From assembly GCF_037038585.1 (NCBI RefSeq), contig NC_092520.1, positions 9,006,501-9,070,500 on the forward strand: a stretch of 64,000 nt of DNA, written 5' to 3'. This DNA is from Patagioenas fasciata (taxonomy: Eukaryota > Chordata > Aves > Columbiformes > Columbidae). The notes beneath the pieces are model-generated. The model did not search any database. It was not told where the DNA came from and was given only the letters and a program-made list of their open reading frames with translations. Positions within the stretch are counted from its first letter, which is position 1. The number at the start of each line of letters is the position of its first letter. This document shows, in pieces, positions 34,998-64,000 of the stretch. The translations under genes and the position numbers were made by a program.

Positions 34998-36090
34998 AAG
35001 TGAAATGACTGCATCAAATACGGATGGAGAAAAGGCCACCTGGGCAACAGGAGTTTGAGCACGTTCATGCTGTAAATAACCTTGGTACCTTTTTGGTTTG
35101 ATGTTCTTACTGTGCACTAAAAGTGTTTTCTGAATATGTAACACTAAAGATCAAAACAATTGTGGAGGGGGACTCAAGTAGGCAAATAGTAATATTTTAT
35201 TGTCCCCTATCAAATACTGTATTTATTTCGAAGGATTTCTTATGCTAAATTGCAAAGTGTTTCTTAATTCGTTTTAGAATTAATTCGGTTTTCTTTTTGG
35301 AACGTTCCCAGAGGAACATCCTCACTCTCATCTCCTCTCAAAGTGGAAATATTAAACATTTGATATGCCCTTGAAATGAGGATACTTTTCCCAAATTAGT
35401 ATTGTCAATATGGGAATACGAATGCCAGATTCCAACAGATCTGCTCTGATCTAAGTAAATATATCTTAAATGTAGAGTCTGGATTTTTGCCTTCAGTGCT
35501 TTCCTCTCTTTTCTGACAAGTTGAAGCGTGGCCCTTTTGGGGTTTTATCTATATATAAACACGTACTCTGAGGCCTTTAGTAAAGAATCCTTGTTTTTCT
35601 TGAAAACAGGTTTACATTAAGTATAAAATCTCATGCAGAACTAAAATGTCTCCATAGATTTATTTTCTTTAGTATCTCTTGCGATTTCCATAGAACCCCA
35701 GAGGTCAATAGAATGAGAGAACTTCTCCATCTTGGTCTTTCCAAGGAAAATTCCTCCACTCTGGGCAGCTCCATACAGCCCTGGGGCAGATAAGTGCTCT
35801 TGACTCCTCGCTTCAAGTAGTACAGAGTATTTCCAAAAAACCTCAGGTATTCTGTGGACGTAGGGTCTGGCTTACAACATGCAAATACTCCACATCTGAG
35901 TGGTGCTGGTGTGGGGTTGTCCTCCTCTCACGTCTGGTGGTGACACCTCTACCTCTGCAAGGACCTCACAACTCTTCTTGCAGAGAAAAGACGGGACATA
36001 GCAGGTGGGTGATTTCCAAAACAGAAGTAGTTACACCTTATCAAGTAAAATTACATATATGCTTGGTTTTATTCTTTCAATAAAATAATA
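34998..36090 (+). other. CCDC90B: Likely CCDC90B 3' UTR with poly(A) signals
   Basis: No other gene is seen here. An AATAAA hexamer at 36079-36084 lies in an AT-rich context and a second is at 36225-36230; either could end the transcript. The extent is inferred from the first signal, with no transcript evidence. Confidence 0.55.
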
Positions 36091-36513
36091 AAAGTCCTTC
36101 CTGGATGAAACTTTTAAGAATAGGCCCTTTGTGAGTATGTAGTATGACTAGCGGCATTTTTTTGCGGTTTTATTCTGTTTACAGTTGAATTTGCTGATAT
36201 CCTACCAGTTCTTTTATTCTATGCAATAAATTATTTGTCATCTTCATTTAAGATAATAAAATTTAGTTTCTGATATTTGCTACCTGAAAGACTGATATAC
36301 AGATTACCAGGCTGTAAAAATGTGGCTTTTTCAACAGGCACAGTGCTGTGCTTTGGGGAGTTGGGGCTGTTTTTGCTGTTGTCTGTGTGTTTGTCAATAG
36401 CCGTGAGTGCTGGCAGTAGGAAGCTCAGCAGGCAGCCAGACCCCACCTGTGCCTGTTGTAGCTGTTGTCTGTGAATCCCTCTTCTTGTAAGGTAAAACTG
36501 TTTCTGAGATTCT

Positions 36514-37045
36514 CAGAATCATAGAACCATTGTGGTTGGAAAAGACCCTCAAGAGTTCAACCGTAACCTAACACTGCCAAGTCCATCACTAACCCATGGC
36601 CCTAAGAGCCTCATCTACATGTCTTTTAAACCCCTCCAGGGATGGTGACTCCACCACTGCCCTGGGCAGACTGTTCCAATGCCCAACAACCCTTTCCAGG
36701 AAGAAATTTTTCCTAATATCCAATCTAACATGCCTCTAGTGCAAATTGAGGCCATTTCCTCTCATCCTACCACTTGCTATTTGGGAGAAGAGACCAACCT
36801 GCTCCATGCTCCAACCTCCTTTCAGGCAGTTGCAGACAGTGATAAGGTCTCCCCTCAGCCTCCTTTTCTCCAGGCTGAACAGCCCCAGGTCCCTCAGCCG
36901 CTCCCATCACACTTGCGCTCCAGACCCCTCACCAGCTCCATTCCCTTCTCTGAACTCGCTCCAGCACCTCAAGGTCTTTCCTGTAGTGAGGGGCCCAAAA
37001 CTGAACACAGGATTTGAGATGTGGCCTCACCAGGAATACAGGAGC
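36514..37045 (-). mobile_element. CR1 LINE 3' end, antisense, between the convergent 3' ends of CCDC90B and ANKRD42
   Basis: From cagaatcatagaaccattgt through gatggtgactccaccactgc and cctcagcctccttttctcca to gatgtggcctcaccaggaat. Well preserved, 5'-truncated. In ANKRD42 orientation it is sense, so it may lie in that gene's 3' UTR. Confidence 0.94.
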
Positions 37046-37747
37046 ATAAGGAGGGCTCCAAAAAGAAAATCCTATCACAATAACACACACATGAGATAAA
37101 AAACTTTATATGTGAAGTCATGAAATGTGGTTTAGACATGGAGGAGAGGTCAGGATTGGCATTTCTAACCACAACATGCCTCATACCTTAGTGAACTCTC
37201 CAGCCCTGAGTCAGTCTGAGGCCTTCTGCTGCAGTTTGTCTGACACCTGGTGACATGAATGGCTTCCAGCCTTACTTGGGAATGACTTGAAAATGGCGCC
37301 TGTCTGCAGCTAAGCATGTTCTCCCAGACACTGCACTGTGGTCCCACACTGAAGGTCCTGTTTGATTATTTTAGGAGGTATGGTGCTTTTTTAAATTATA
37401 ACTATTATTATTGTTTAAGGCAGTACTACAAAGATGGCGATACTTTTCTCAGACGTAGTAGTACCTGTGACATTGCTGTAGTTACCTCTTGAAATTTCAC
37501 TTTGCAATTTCCAACACTGTTGCTAAACTACTACCTCAATTGAAAGAGAAGTCTTCTTTTTTTGAATAAAAATGCTGCTGCTGTGATTTGGAAATTTTTT
37601 CTGTCCCAGAGAACTAAGAAATCAGTTCAATGAAGTGCAGGGAACCACAACTCAGCTGTGGAGCTGGGCTATGCAAACACTTTGTGTTGTCTGGAATGTC
37701 ACCATCCTGCCGCCTCAGCCTGTGTGCCCTGGTCAGAGGCTCATTCC
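37046..37747. other. Downstream of the ANKRD42 stop, likely 3' UTR
   Basis: No repeat recognised. No good AATAAA in minus sense was found close to the stop, so the transcript end is not located. It may reach into or past the CR1. Confidence 0.4.
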
Positions 37748-55196
<17,449 letters not shown>

Positions 55197-56843
55197 AGGC
55201 ACGGTGTGCGCTGCCACCCGCCCGGGGAGGGAGGAAAGCGGCGGGCGGGGCGCAGGGCGGCGTGTGGCCGCTGAGGGCGGCGGCGGGAGCGCGGGAACGC
55301 GGCGGCGGAGCCCGCTCGCCCGCGGGGAGGGAGGAGAGGCTGCCCGGCGTTCGGCCGTCCGAGCTGCAGCAACGCTGGCGGTGGGAGGCTGTGGCGTACG
55401 AGGGGCGGGGGAGCAGGGAAGGGTCGGCGTGAGGGACTTGCATTGCCAGGCGGTGCTTTTTGGCACCTTTTTGGCAGCCTCTCCATCGCATTCCTCAGGC
55501 GTGTTGGATGAAACTAGGCTGCTGAGACAACTTACGTGTTAAAAATGGGATACTGCAGGGTCTGGAGAGTCGAGGTGGGTTTTTTTTATTGCTGATTTGG
55601 GTTTTTATTTCAAGCTAAACAAAAGGAGGAATGTCTTTTCTATAAAGCTTGACAGGACTTAGACATAAATATGGTTGCTCATACTTCCAACTCTGAGCCA
55701 CTTTTAATCGTCGTGAAACAGAACTCTAAGTTTCTGATAAACTTGCTGAAAATGTTCAGGTCCTCAGGCAGAAGTGTAACCAGTCAGCATTCTCATCTCT
55801 GGAGGCATCAGGGATGTATTGACCGTGAGGTGTTTAACCAGTTCATGCTCTATAGCTCCGATCTGTTTTGTTTAACCCTGTCTGCACCAAGACATTCGTA
55901 GGGTACAAGGGGGATGTTGTCATCCTGTTCCAAAAGCAGCTGATGCCCTGCAGGGAACCTGGGTTCCTCTGACGGGGCAAAGAAAAGCTCCCTGCATTTC
56001 CAGACCTGCTTCCAGGTAGAATTAGCCCCTTCCCATTAGATCCTCAGGTGTGCCTTGGTGAACAGACACCAAGTAAGGTCCATGTAAGTAGAAATTTGCT
56101 ATAAATCCTCCTGCTGCAACTTAAAGGTTTCTTGTTCTATCCTTGGTGGACTGAGAAATCAGTTCCCTTTCTGTAGGAGCCTTCTACATGTTTAAATACA
56201 TCACATCCCTGCTCAGCCTGGTCTGAATTGCACTTTGTATCATTTAAGAGAAGCTTAAATGGACACAAAGTGTCAATAGCACCAAGCTGACACCCCTGTT
56301 TCAGGAAGAAGTTGCCACCAGTGACATCAGTAACTCCCCACAGCCCTGATCAACCTCCTTGTGATTCCTGTTCCCACAGCTGAAAGGTATTTTTAAGGCT
56401 GGACATCTAGAGCAGGGCTCACTCACACTAACAGCTACAACCGCAACACAAGAGTCAAGAAATTACTCGCATCTCAAAAACCTGCCCAAAGCCTGGTTGT
56501 GAAGATGGGAAGAAGTGTCGCAGCCAACAGCAACATCACCCGCACAGCTGGTTATTTCTACTTGTATCACACACTAGGGGTGAATTCTGATCTCCCAAGT
56601 GTCCTCATCACTGCAAGAGAAACACACCAGGACTGTGACACTGCTCTTTGACTTTAACTGCTGCCATCTTGCTCCTTGCAGCTTTAAAACTATGCACCAC
56701 ACACATAGTAGACTGAATAATACATTAAATGCATTACTGTCCTAAAACACACACTTGTATGATTATTACCAATCCCACAAACATGCCAGCCATGCAAACC
56801 CACTACTGAAAGGAAGAGACTCACACTCAAATATATGTTTAAT
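55197..56843. other. Intergenic stretch between ANKRD42 and PCF11
   Basis: After the CpG island (to about 55445) the sequence is ordinary AT-rich DNA. I saw no conserved ORF, RNA gene or recognisable repeat. The long open frames over the island on both strands reflect CpG-rich sequence without stops. ANKRD42 5' UTR presumably occupies part of 55197-55480. Confidence 0.5.
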
Positions 56844-57735
56844 TTTATTTATTACATTTAAGAAATATTAACATCTCAGGATATCTGGCTTGCCATCTAA
56901 GTCCAGTTATAAGCAACCAAAAAAAAAAAAAAAGTGTTATCTATGTTTCAAATGAGCATTCTTACATTCATCTCCCCTGTAAAGAAAAGTTTGTTTAGCT
57001 GTATTAAATTCTTAGGCATCTGACTAGTGGAAAAGAAAAAAAAAAATCATTAAAAATGTCTTAACTACCAGGCATCCTGGTTTGTTAATTGTTTGTTGGC
57101 ACTTGTGTTCACGATCAAGCACTCTGGTTGGTTGGTTAAATTCTCCCCTGCTGCCCAGGACTGTCTTTTTGGGTTTTTAGTTTTGTGGTTGTTTCTTAAT
57201 ATCTGGAAATGTAAGTTCGATCAAATAAGTTTAAAAAGAAAAGACATCTAGGGTTGTCTGTCTGAGAAGTTCCTGCACTGCCTTCCCTTGATAACCCACC
57301 TATGGGATAACTGAAGGAAGTTATTTGCTTTCATTTTTCCGAATCTTATTGAGCAAAATTTTTTTAATTCCATTTAAACTGAAAAAAAGTACAGAAACAC
57401 TGTCTTCATTTGATGGTGTGCATAAACATTACACTCCATATATAGCAAAAATATCTTTTTATTTATAATTTACATTTCCACAAGTGAAAATTGTACATTT
57501 TTACATATACCATTTCATTCCATTAAATTTTCACGCATCTACAGAACTCTCACACAATGACACCTGAAACTGTGCAGGCAATAGAAATTCAAATACAAAA
57601 ATGTATTTATTAAACCAAACAGCAGTTGAGGCCCTGCCTCAGTTGAACATTTTTATTTCATATAAAAAGTATTTGCCTTCCAGAATTAACACAGCAGCTC
57701 TCCTGTAAAAAAAGAAAATTAATACTTCAGTTCAT
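56844..57735 (-). other. PCF11: Likely PCF11 3' UTR with several poly(A) signals
   Basis: AT-rich sequence follows the stop. AATAAA hexamers in minus-strand sense occur at 57606-57611, 57458-57463 and 56844-56853 (two overlapping). The extent is inferred; the distal signals would give an approximately 0.9-kb UTR. Confidence 0.55.
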
Positions 57736-57945
57736 TTAAACAGACTCCTCAGGTTCTGCATTTATCTCTGCAGAGGCAGGTGTGCTCTCTTCTGCACAGG
57801 CTGTCGGGGTGTCATCAGGCTCCTCTTTGATTTTAGGTGGGTCACAGGGCTCTTCTGTTTCTTGTTTAACAATGTTCAACATTATATTGAGTGGATTTTC
57901 TACAGGAGTCTTGCTGGGAGATGGCGTGCAATCAAATGATGATGT
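57736..57945 (-). CDS. PCF11: PCF11 terminal coding exon and stop
   Basis: Acceptor cactcgcag. It encodes TSSFDCTPSPSKTPVENPLN, IMLNIVKQETEEPCDPPKIK, EEPDDTPTACAEESTPASAE and INAEPEESV, with TAA at 57738-57736. It has IKEEP-type Lys-Glu motifs and is acidic overall, matching the human C-terminus. Confidence 0.97.
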   Translation of the reverse strand, partial: TSSFDCTPSPSKTPVENPLNIMLNIVKQETEEPCDPPKIKEEPDDTPTACAEESTPASAEINAEPEESV

Positions 57946-60900
57946 CTGCGAGTGAAAGTCAATGTAGCATTAATGCACGTTAAAATAACCATTTTTAGCT
58001 GCTTATATCCCTTTTACTCTTTCAAAATGCAAACACATTGATAGATGGGCACTCAAAATCCAAACTTCTACTTATTCAAGATTCTAAGAAAACAAATCTG
58101 TTCTTCAACAGTGTTATTTTTCGCAATTGCTTTGAAAAGGTATCATCCAAGCATCGATGAAATACTGAACACACTGCCATAAACTACTCCCTGCTCTCCC
58201 CAGGGAAACTGTAACTCCCAAAGCATTAAAAATGTAACACACGCCAACACCCATTTGCTCCAGTTTTACAAATTCCTAAAACCACACACGTTACTCAACA
58301 ATAAATGGATGATGTGTTCTCAAACCATGGTTTCGCTTCAGTCGTGTATGACACACAAGCCGTCAGGGTACATCACAACAAGAAATACGTCTGTGCTAAT
58401 TGCGAGTTATGAACTTGCCCTGCCCAAGGCCTCCGAGTCTCTCTCTAGTCACAGGCAAGAGGAACAGGTAGCACATTCTGAACAGACCTGCTCCCTGCAA
58501 AGCCAGAGATCAAGCAAACAAACCAAAAGCAAAAACGTTTAAAAAAATAGGAAGGAGGTTTCACTTACATTTTGGTAATCTTCGTAGCAAGATGGATGGT
58601 AAATCTGGAAGGGAATTGTTACACATTTAAATACATAACAAATTATAGCTAGATCAGTAGTTATGAACAGAACACTGTCAATTCCACGTATCGCACAACT
58701 TGTCTAGAAAAACAATGGTACAAGCACCCCAAGTGTGGTGTCAAATACACCAGGAAAATATTTTATGTATGTTTATTTAGGAAAAGTTACCATAAGGAAG
58801 GCTGGTAAGTGTTGGGAATTATTTATGCACAGCTGCATATAGCAATAATTAAACCAATATCAACACCCATATATAAAAACAAACTTTTTTTTTAGCACTG
58901 CAGTATAAGGGCAGTCTAGTGAGTCTATACTAATGATTCCAGTACTTCATGTACTTCCAAAAGCTGAGATAGTTATGTACTTGGAAGTCAGGAAAGCTAC
59001 CATGGGAATCCTTCAGGAAAGAAAGAACACTTGGCCCTCCCATTTTCTGGCCGTTTTTCAGGTTTTTTTTTACTATAAATAAGTATCATGTGTAAGAAAG
59101 ATCAGATTACCTTTTCATCTACTCTGATAGCATTCTTCAGGTGCCACTCTTCCTCTTCCTCATCCCAATACTGTTCAAATTGCTCTTGGCAAATTTCACA
59201 GCTCTGGAAAGTTATTGGAATAAAAGATATAAATGAGGTTATTGCAAAAATTTACTGAATACATGAACTTCAAGAACGTAGTAACAGTCAAACCAGGTTC
59301 TTATAAATGAAGATAAATACATTAAGATTACAACATGATCTTTCCTCCACACTTTTAAGATAACTTTAGAAAACTTAATTAAAATTTGAGTATAGTTTGC
59401 AGACTGGTCTTGAAGACTGAGAAATGTCAACTGCCCTTGTAGCTACAAAGTCTCTGTAAAACACTTTGTAACAATCCAATGTTGTTTTACTGTCATGCAA
59501 GACAACGGAATACAGGGATTTAATTAATTTATGGCATAATCTTCACTCTTTGCCTTAATCTGGAGTCTAAAATGAAATAAGGCAGAACTTTTAGATGAAG
59601 TATTAATATTTTTAGTACTACTGTGCATAATAACTAAGTTTGAGAACAAATTAAAACAAAGGTCTTTCTTCATGGCTTGATAGCTAGTTTCTCAGAGACT
59701 TAGTGTGTGAAACTAAATTGTAATTCTACCAACATGTGTATTCGGCTACTACATTGATTCACCTACCAAAACACAGATCTACTGGTTACTCTAAGATAGT
59801 TCTTTGTTACTTCGAGACATTTATCTGTCTTAATGCCTATCTTCCACTGAAAAACACATTTTTGTATAAAAATATCAACATCCAGTAAACCAAATCATTA
59901 TTTGAATTACAAAGGACCATTTCAAATTCATTTGCTCTATTCACTCTTTCTATGCAAGCATTCAGTAAATAAACACACTTTCCCCATTTCCATTTTGCTA
60001 AAATGATGGAATGTCAGTGGCTGTAGATGTTTTTTTTGTAATTTACAGTACTATCTGCCACTGGGGAACAACCATTACATACACAAATACTCCACCTATG
60101 AAGTGTCTTGCATAGAGGTCCAACAACAAGACTTCGGTCTGCATACAGCCCACCGTACAAACAACTGCTGTAAACTTCTCTGAAGTTTTATCATTCTCAG
60201 TATCTGGGCTAATAAAGACAAACTGAGATTTACCTCAACTGCTCCAGCTGGTCCAGCAGGGACACTCTGAAATTCCTTCTCTTTCGCAGCTTCTTGTGTT
60301 TTCAACACAACCTCTTCATGAGCTTTTTCAAAAAACTGGCTTTTTGCACGTTCCTCTAGATCGGCTATTTCTTCAAATTCAATCCAGTCCTAGGGAAAAG
60401 GTTTTCATTTATATTTGGACATTGACAGATAGCCAGAAATGTCTACAAATATATCTCAAGGGAAAAAAGGACATAAAAAAAGTACCATATCTAATAAATC
60501 TTCCTTTATTAACACTGAAATGCTCCTTATATGCAGCATTAGCACAGTGCACTCTCATAATGCTACACTTCAAAAAAGCTTTTTCCAGAAAAAAACACTA
60601 CCCTTCTATTTCCATTCCATTCTCAGTGTGATCAAAACAGTACCAACAGCTTCAAACTGCTTATTGTTCATCATATAATTGCCTGTTGTGTTTTGACAGC
60701 CATTTATGAAAACTACTTGAAATATCTAAGACACCATTGTTTACCAAAGGCCAACTCCTATGATGATGTAAATTTGAACTGCAATTCTACAGCACGTACG
60801 TAAGTAAAACACATAATCCAGCCTATAATTTACCAAGACATATACTACATTACTTACTGTTAAACTGTAGTACCATCTTCTGTGTGTAATTTTTCGGCTA

Positions 60901-62795
60901 ACATCTTTTTCTGTTCGGTTCTGACGGTAATGCCAGTCTAAATGATCCGCATACACATCTGTCTGTGAAGTAGTGAATCTCATTCCACACGAGTAACACT
61001 GAATCCCAGTGTATAGTCGATTTATTACACTATCATAACGCCTACAAAAAAGGAAAAAATAAGAATCTTAACATTTCCTTGAAAAGGAACGGGTAAGAAG
61101 TTTCTCAGTAAGTTGCTTCATATGCCCACAAGATTAAGAGGAAAAGCATCGATCTACTGCAAGGTTAATACACACAGTATAGCTAAATTCTTCCTGATTT
61201 TCATAACCTAATACATTGAAACATTCAAATAATAGACAATGGGATCATATTAACTATTTGTGAGAACCACACCAGTGCTGTGTTTCATGTCTACTTGCTT
61301 CATCACCTAATAGTGCATAAAATGGTAGTGCCTGCATTTGGCTCAGCTTGGTAAACTACAACAAAGGTGGTTAAAACTACTAACAAAGCAAAAAACACTG
61401 ACTTCAATACATCTCACAAGCTTGCTGATGAAGTAACAATATGAAACTTGTGTAAACACAGTTTTCTCAGGTTAATTTTCCCTCCCTCAAGTTCTCCAAG
61501 GGCAACATCAAAAACTTCAGGTCCTCTTAGTCACAGAATGACACATAATCCTATCAAAACTCTCTGATGTCTCGGATTAACTAGATTAACCTAGATACCA
61601 CATTATTCTTACTGCACTGTAAACTCATTCTATTATACATACTGTCTAAGTTCTTCAACTGTGAAGTTAGTGAGGTCTGGAACATTCTGATCTTCATTCT
61701 GGTCATCATCTTCCTCTTCAGCACCTGGTTGGGCTGATGTTTCATTTGCTTCTAGAACACATACAGATATCATTTTATCAACATTTTAATAGATCATCAG
61801 ATAGCTGAAGTGTGCAAATTAAACAAGATACAAAGAACTGACTCCACCACACACAGTAAATCCCTTCCCAAAAAAAACAAAGTTCAGTTTTAAAAAAAAA
61901 AACATGCAGGAGTTCACAAAAGATTTTATACTTAGCTTTACACTTCAGCTGTGGATAAGCTAAGTAGTTAGAACATAATAGATCTACATACGTGCTGAAG
62001 TGGGATCAGTTTTTGACAGTTTGAGGATCCCTGTTGACAGCAGTTTAGCAAATAATTCATTGACATCAAGCTGCCCAAGGTGGTTATCAGGATATGAATG
62101 TGGAAGGGTTCCTGGGGACATTCAAGGAGACAAAAAGTCAGTAGCAGAAATTTACTTCACTTTTATCAGTGTATTTCACAACATACTTCTCCTCCTGCCT
62201 CCTGTCCCTTCCATTTCAAACTATTTATCAACTCTCTTTGCTTTATATCTAGTCCTTGGCTAATTTCTTCCTTTACAGCAGTTTCCTTCATAATGTACTC
62301 TTGAAGTCTGATCTAAGCTGCTTGCCCACACACATTTCTACTGGACAGTGTTTATTAAAACACAGTATTTTCCTTATTTTACACTTAAATATTTTGCCAG
62401 GACCAATCTCCTTCATCACTTACTTTAACCTTCCAGAAAAGCACACCAACTTTATTTTTGTTTGGTTTTATTTGTTTAGCACAACTATGTACCAAAACCA
62501 CATAGTGAATTAAAACTAATGAAAGCCTCTGCTGTTTGAGGGAAACCCCTACAGAGATGAACATACTACAGAAACCACATCTATGGCCACCACACTGAAG
62601 CTTCTCTTACAGACCTGTACACCAGGACATAACAAAAGGGTAATTTTTGTGGCCAACAACAAACAGAACAATCCTAGGGAAATAAAATTAATTATTTTGT
62701 TACACACCTGCAGGGTTCTGAACAAAACTTCCAGGATTTGGCAAATACTGTTGACCTTGGCCATAAGGCCCTGGTTGACCAGACATGAGAGAAAC
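57736..62795 (-). CDS. PCF11: PCF11, pre-mRNA cleavage complex II subunit, 3' part (8 coding exons)
   Basis: Coding exons in transcript order are 62795-62708, 62111-61992, 61751-61643, 61041-60858, 60389-60234, 59203-59111, 58604-58569 and 57945-57736, followed by the stop. They total 996 nt, the last 331 codons plus stop, with all phases consistent. Two zinc fingers are visible. The first is CYSC...HLDWH (C-x2-C-x14-H-x3-H). The second is CEIC...WH...YHPSC (C-x2-C, H, H-x2-C). Between them lies DWIEFEEIADLEER, the region known in PCF11 to contact CLP1. The tail TPSPSKTPVENPLNIMLNIV and the terminal EESV match human PCF11. The protein is nuclear, part of cleavage factor II, and binds the RNA polymerase II C-terminal domain through an N-terminal domain encoded beyond the right edge. 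Confidence 0.96.
58569..58604 (-). CDS. PCF11: PCF11 36-nt coding exon (last ligands of zinc finger 2)
   Basis: Acceptor cttccag, donor caaaat|gtaagt, 36 nt, phase 0 on both sides. It encodes IYHPSCYEDYQN, whose H and C complete the second finger. It is too short for ordinary ORF detection. Confidence 0.93.
59111..59203 (-). CDS. PCF11: PCF11 coding exon (first half of zinc finger 2)
   Basis: Acceptor ctttccag, donor gaaaag|gtaatc, 93 nt, phase 0. It encodes SCEICQEQFEQYWDEEEEEW then HLKNAIRVDEK, with the first C-x2-C pair and a His ligand. Confidence 0.96.
60234..60389 (-). CDS. PCF11: PCF11 coding exon (CLP1-contact region)
   Basis: Acceptor ttccctag, donor gttgag|gtaaat, 156 nt, phase 0 on both sides. 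It encodes DWIEFEEIADLEERAKSQFF, EKAHEEVVLKTQEAAKEKEF and QSVPAGPAGAVE. Its place between the two fingers agrees with the known CLP1-binding segment. Confidence 0.95.
60858..61041 (-). CDS. PCF11: PCF11 coding exon (zinc finger 1)
   Basis: Acceptor tttgtag, donor taaca|gtaagt, 184 nt. It encodes RYDSVINRLYTGIQCYSCGM, then RFTTSQTDVYADHLDWHYRQ and NRTEKDVSRKITHRRWYYSL. All four C2H2 ligands lie in this one exon. Confidence 0.96.
61643..61751 (-). CDS. PCF11: PCF11 coding exon (acidic)
   Basis: Acceptor gtgttctag, donor agaca|gtatgt, 109 nt. It encodes ANETSAQPGAEEEDDDQNED then QNVPDLTNFTVEELR. The donor starts one base inside the Gln codon that the next exon completes. Confidence 0.93.
61992..62111 (-). 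CDS. PCF11: PCF11 coding exon (VNELFAKLLSTGIL)
   Basis: Acceptor tccccag, donor agcac|gtatgt, 120 nt. It encodes TLPHSYPDNHLGQLDVNELF then AKLLSTGILKLSKTDPTSA. Confidence 0.93.
62708..62795 (-). CDS. PCF11: PCF11 coding exon (Gly/Gln-rich)
   Basis: Acceptor ctttcacag, donor ctgcag|gtgtgt, 88 nt, starting in phase 0. It encodes VSLMSGQPGPYGQGQQYLPN then PGSFVQNPA. It is the most 5' PCF11 exon seen; the sequence to 64000 looks intronic. Confidence 0.85.
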
Positions 62796-64000
62796 CTGTG
62801 AAAGTAAATGTGTAAGTATTTTTTGCATAATAATGCAATTATAAACTTTTTTTATTTTATCATTAACTTCAAGATGTTTCTCAATGATTTTATATATATA
62901 TGTAACTCAGGAGTGAACCATGTCAGTCTAGTATTGAACGGTCCACAAATAATATAACCTTTCCTTCTTTTTTATTTCCCACTAGAAAAATTTCAGAACA
63001 CATATTCCTTTTGCCTAACATTTAAAGTAAAGCAAACAAAACCCCCAAACTAAACACCTTTTAGTCTACCTATCGAGCCTTAAATCGCGTTTTGCGAACA
63101 CAGTACTTCCTTTTAAATTACTCTTGCTCACCAAAACAGAGCTCATCAGAAAAGCAACTCAAGAAACCAGTAAATGTCTATTAACGATTGCCACAATTCG
63201 TTCTTGTCTAAGGACTGATACAGCATCCACTATACAAAACACATCTTGAAAGCAGGAGTTTTCAGCAAACCATCTACAGTAAGATTCAGACAGGAAGTTT
63301 TTATAATGCACTTGTAATAAAAATGTGGGTGTTTTCTGTTGTTTGTTTTGTTTTCCTAACTGGTTGCTTTCTGGATTTACAAATAGTTTAAAATTTTATT
63401 CCATAAGAGACTAGCAGGACACATCACCTGCTTTTGTACAATCAGTTAACTCTTCATCTCCAATACATATGCCCCAAATGAAAAATGCTTTTTAAAATCT
63501 CTAATCTACTGCAAGAAATGACATAATTTTCTCTGAATATCAAGTATCATTTTCCCTTTTTGAAGAGAGTATTTTCAACAGGCAAAGACAACCAAACTTA
63601 TAAAGCATGCTGGAGCTGAGATAATTTTAAGACTTCAGCTCCACACTGTCCATATTTTTCTCAATTCCCCAAGTTATACATTATCTCTTTAAAACTGGCT
63701 TGTCACCAGTATTAACAGCTGAAAAAAGACAGAATTCCTTTGATCCATTCTAATTCTGCACCTCTTAGAAAAACTAATATATACTCACATTATCTTTCAT
63801 GTTCTATATAGAACTCACTTTTACGCAAACTTAATGAAAATACCATAGAGTTCCAATGTTGCTTTCAAATTAATAATACCAATTTCACTGTCATATTTTG
63901 AACTACAATGTGATTTTAAAGAGCCACTATTTTAATTCTTAGAACAATATTCTTGCAAAACAGCAGAGCGCATCCTTCTTAAATTACCTAGAAACTACTG
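62796..64000 (-). other. PCF11: PCF11 intron, runs off the right edge
   Basis: AT-rich sequence with no coding exon recognised. The next upstream PCF11 exons must lie beyond base 64000. Confidence 0.6.

Overview
The window reads as bird nuclear DNA. It contains many truncated CR1 LINEs with the usual avian 3' end (runs like gattctatgattctatg), avian ERVL-type LTR remnants, a short TA-flanked inverted-repeat element, and vertebrate genes with small exons separated by introns. The species cannot be resolved from sequence alone. Three host genes were reconstructed exon by exon with matching splice phases: CCDC90B (+, complete, 9 coding exons, 253 aa), ANKRD42 (-, 12 coding exons, about 546 aa) and the 3' part of PCF11 (-, 8 coding exons, last 331 aa). 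The order and relative orientation CCDC90B / ANKRD42 / PCF11 match, as I recall it, the human 11q14 neighbourhood in reverse. This predicts DLG2 to the left, beyond base 1.

Layout. 1-24 kb is intergenic and repeat-rich. It holds degenerate CR1 copies, including two cases of CR1 nested in CR1, an ERVL-like remnant (LTR plus internal fragment), a complete solo LTR with a perfect 5-bp target duplication, and a 22-bp minisatellite. 24.0-24.3 kb is the GC-rich CCDC90B promoter and exon 1, with a ZNF143/Staf-type motif and an NRF1-like motif. A roughly 390-bp segment occurs twice, directly upstream of this promoter and again inside intron 1. 24.2-36.1 kb is CCDC90B, with intron 6 made almost wholly of one antisense CR1. 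37.7-55.2 kb is ANKRD42, convergent with CCDC90B and starting in a second CpG island. 55.2-56.8 kb is a short intergenic stretch. 56.8-64 kb is the 3' half of PCF11 and its 3' UTR.

Functions. CCDC90B is a mitochondrial inner-membrane coiled-coil protein of the MCUR1 family. ANKRD42 is an ankyrin-repeat scaffold with a C-terminal coiled coil and a basic tail. PCF11 is a core subunit of cleavage factor II in mRNA 3'-end formation, and the window holds its two zinc fingers and the CLP1-contact region between them. The three genes share a neighbourhood, not a pathway. I found no undescribed multi-gene system. The most unusual local structures are the duplicated promoter-flanking segment, the minisatellite that is open on both strands, the MITE, and the tiny PCF11 exon that carries two zinc ligands.
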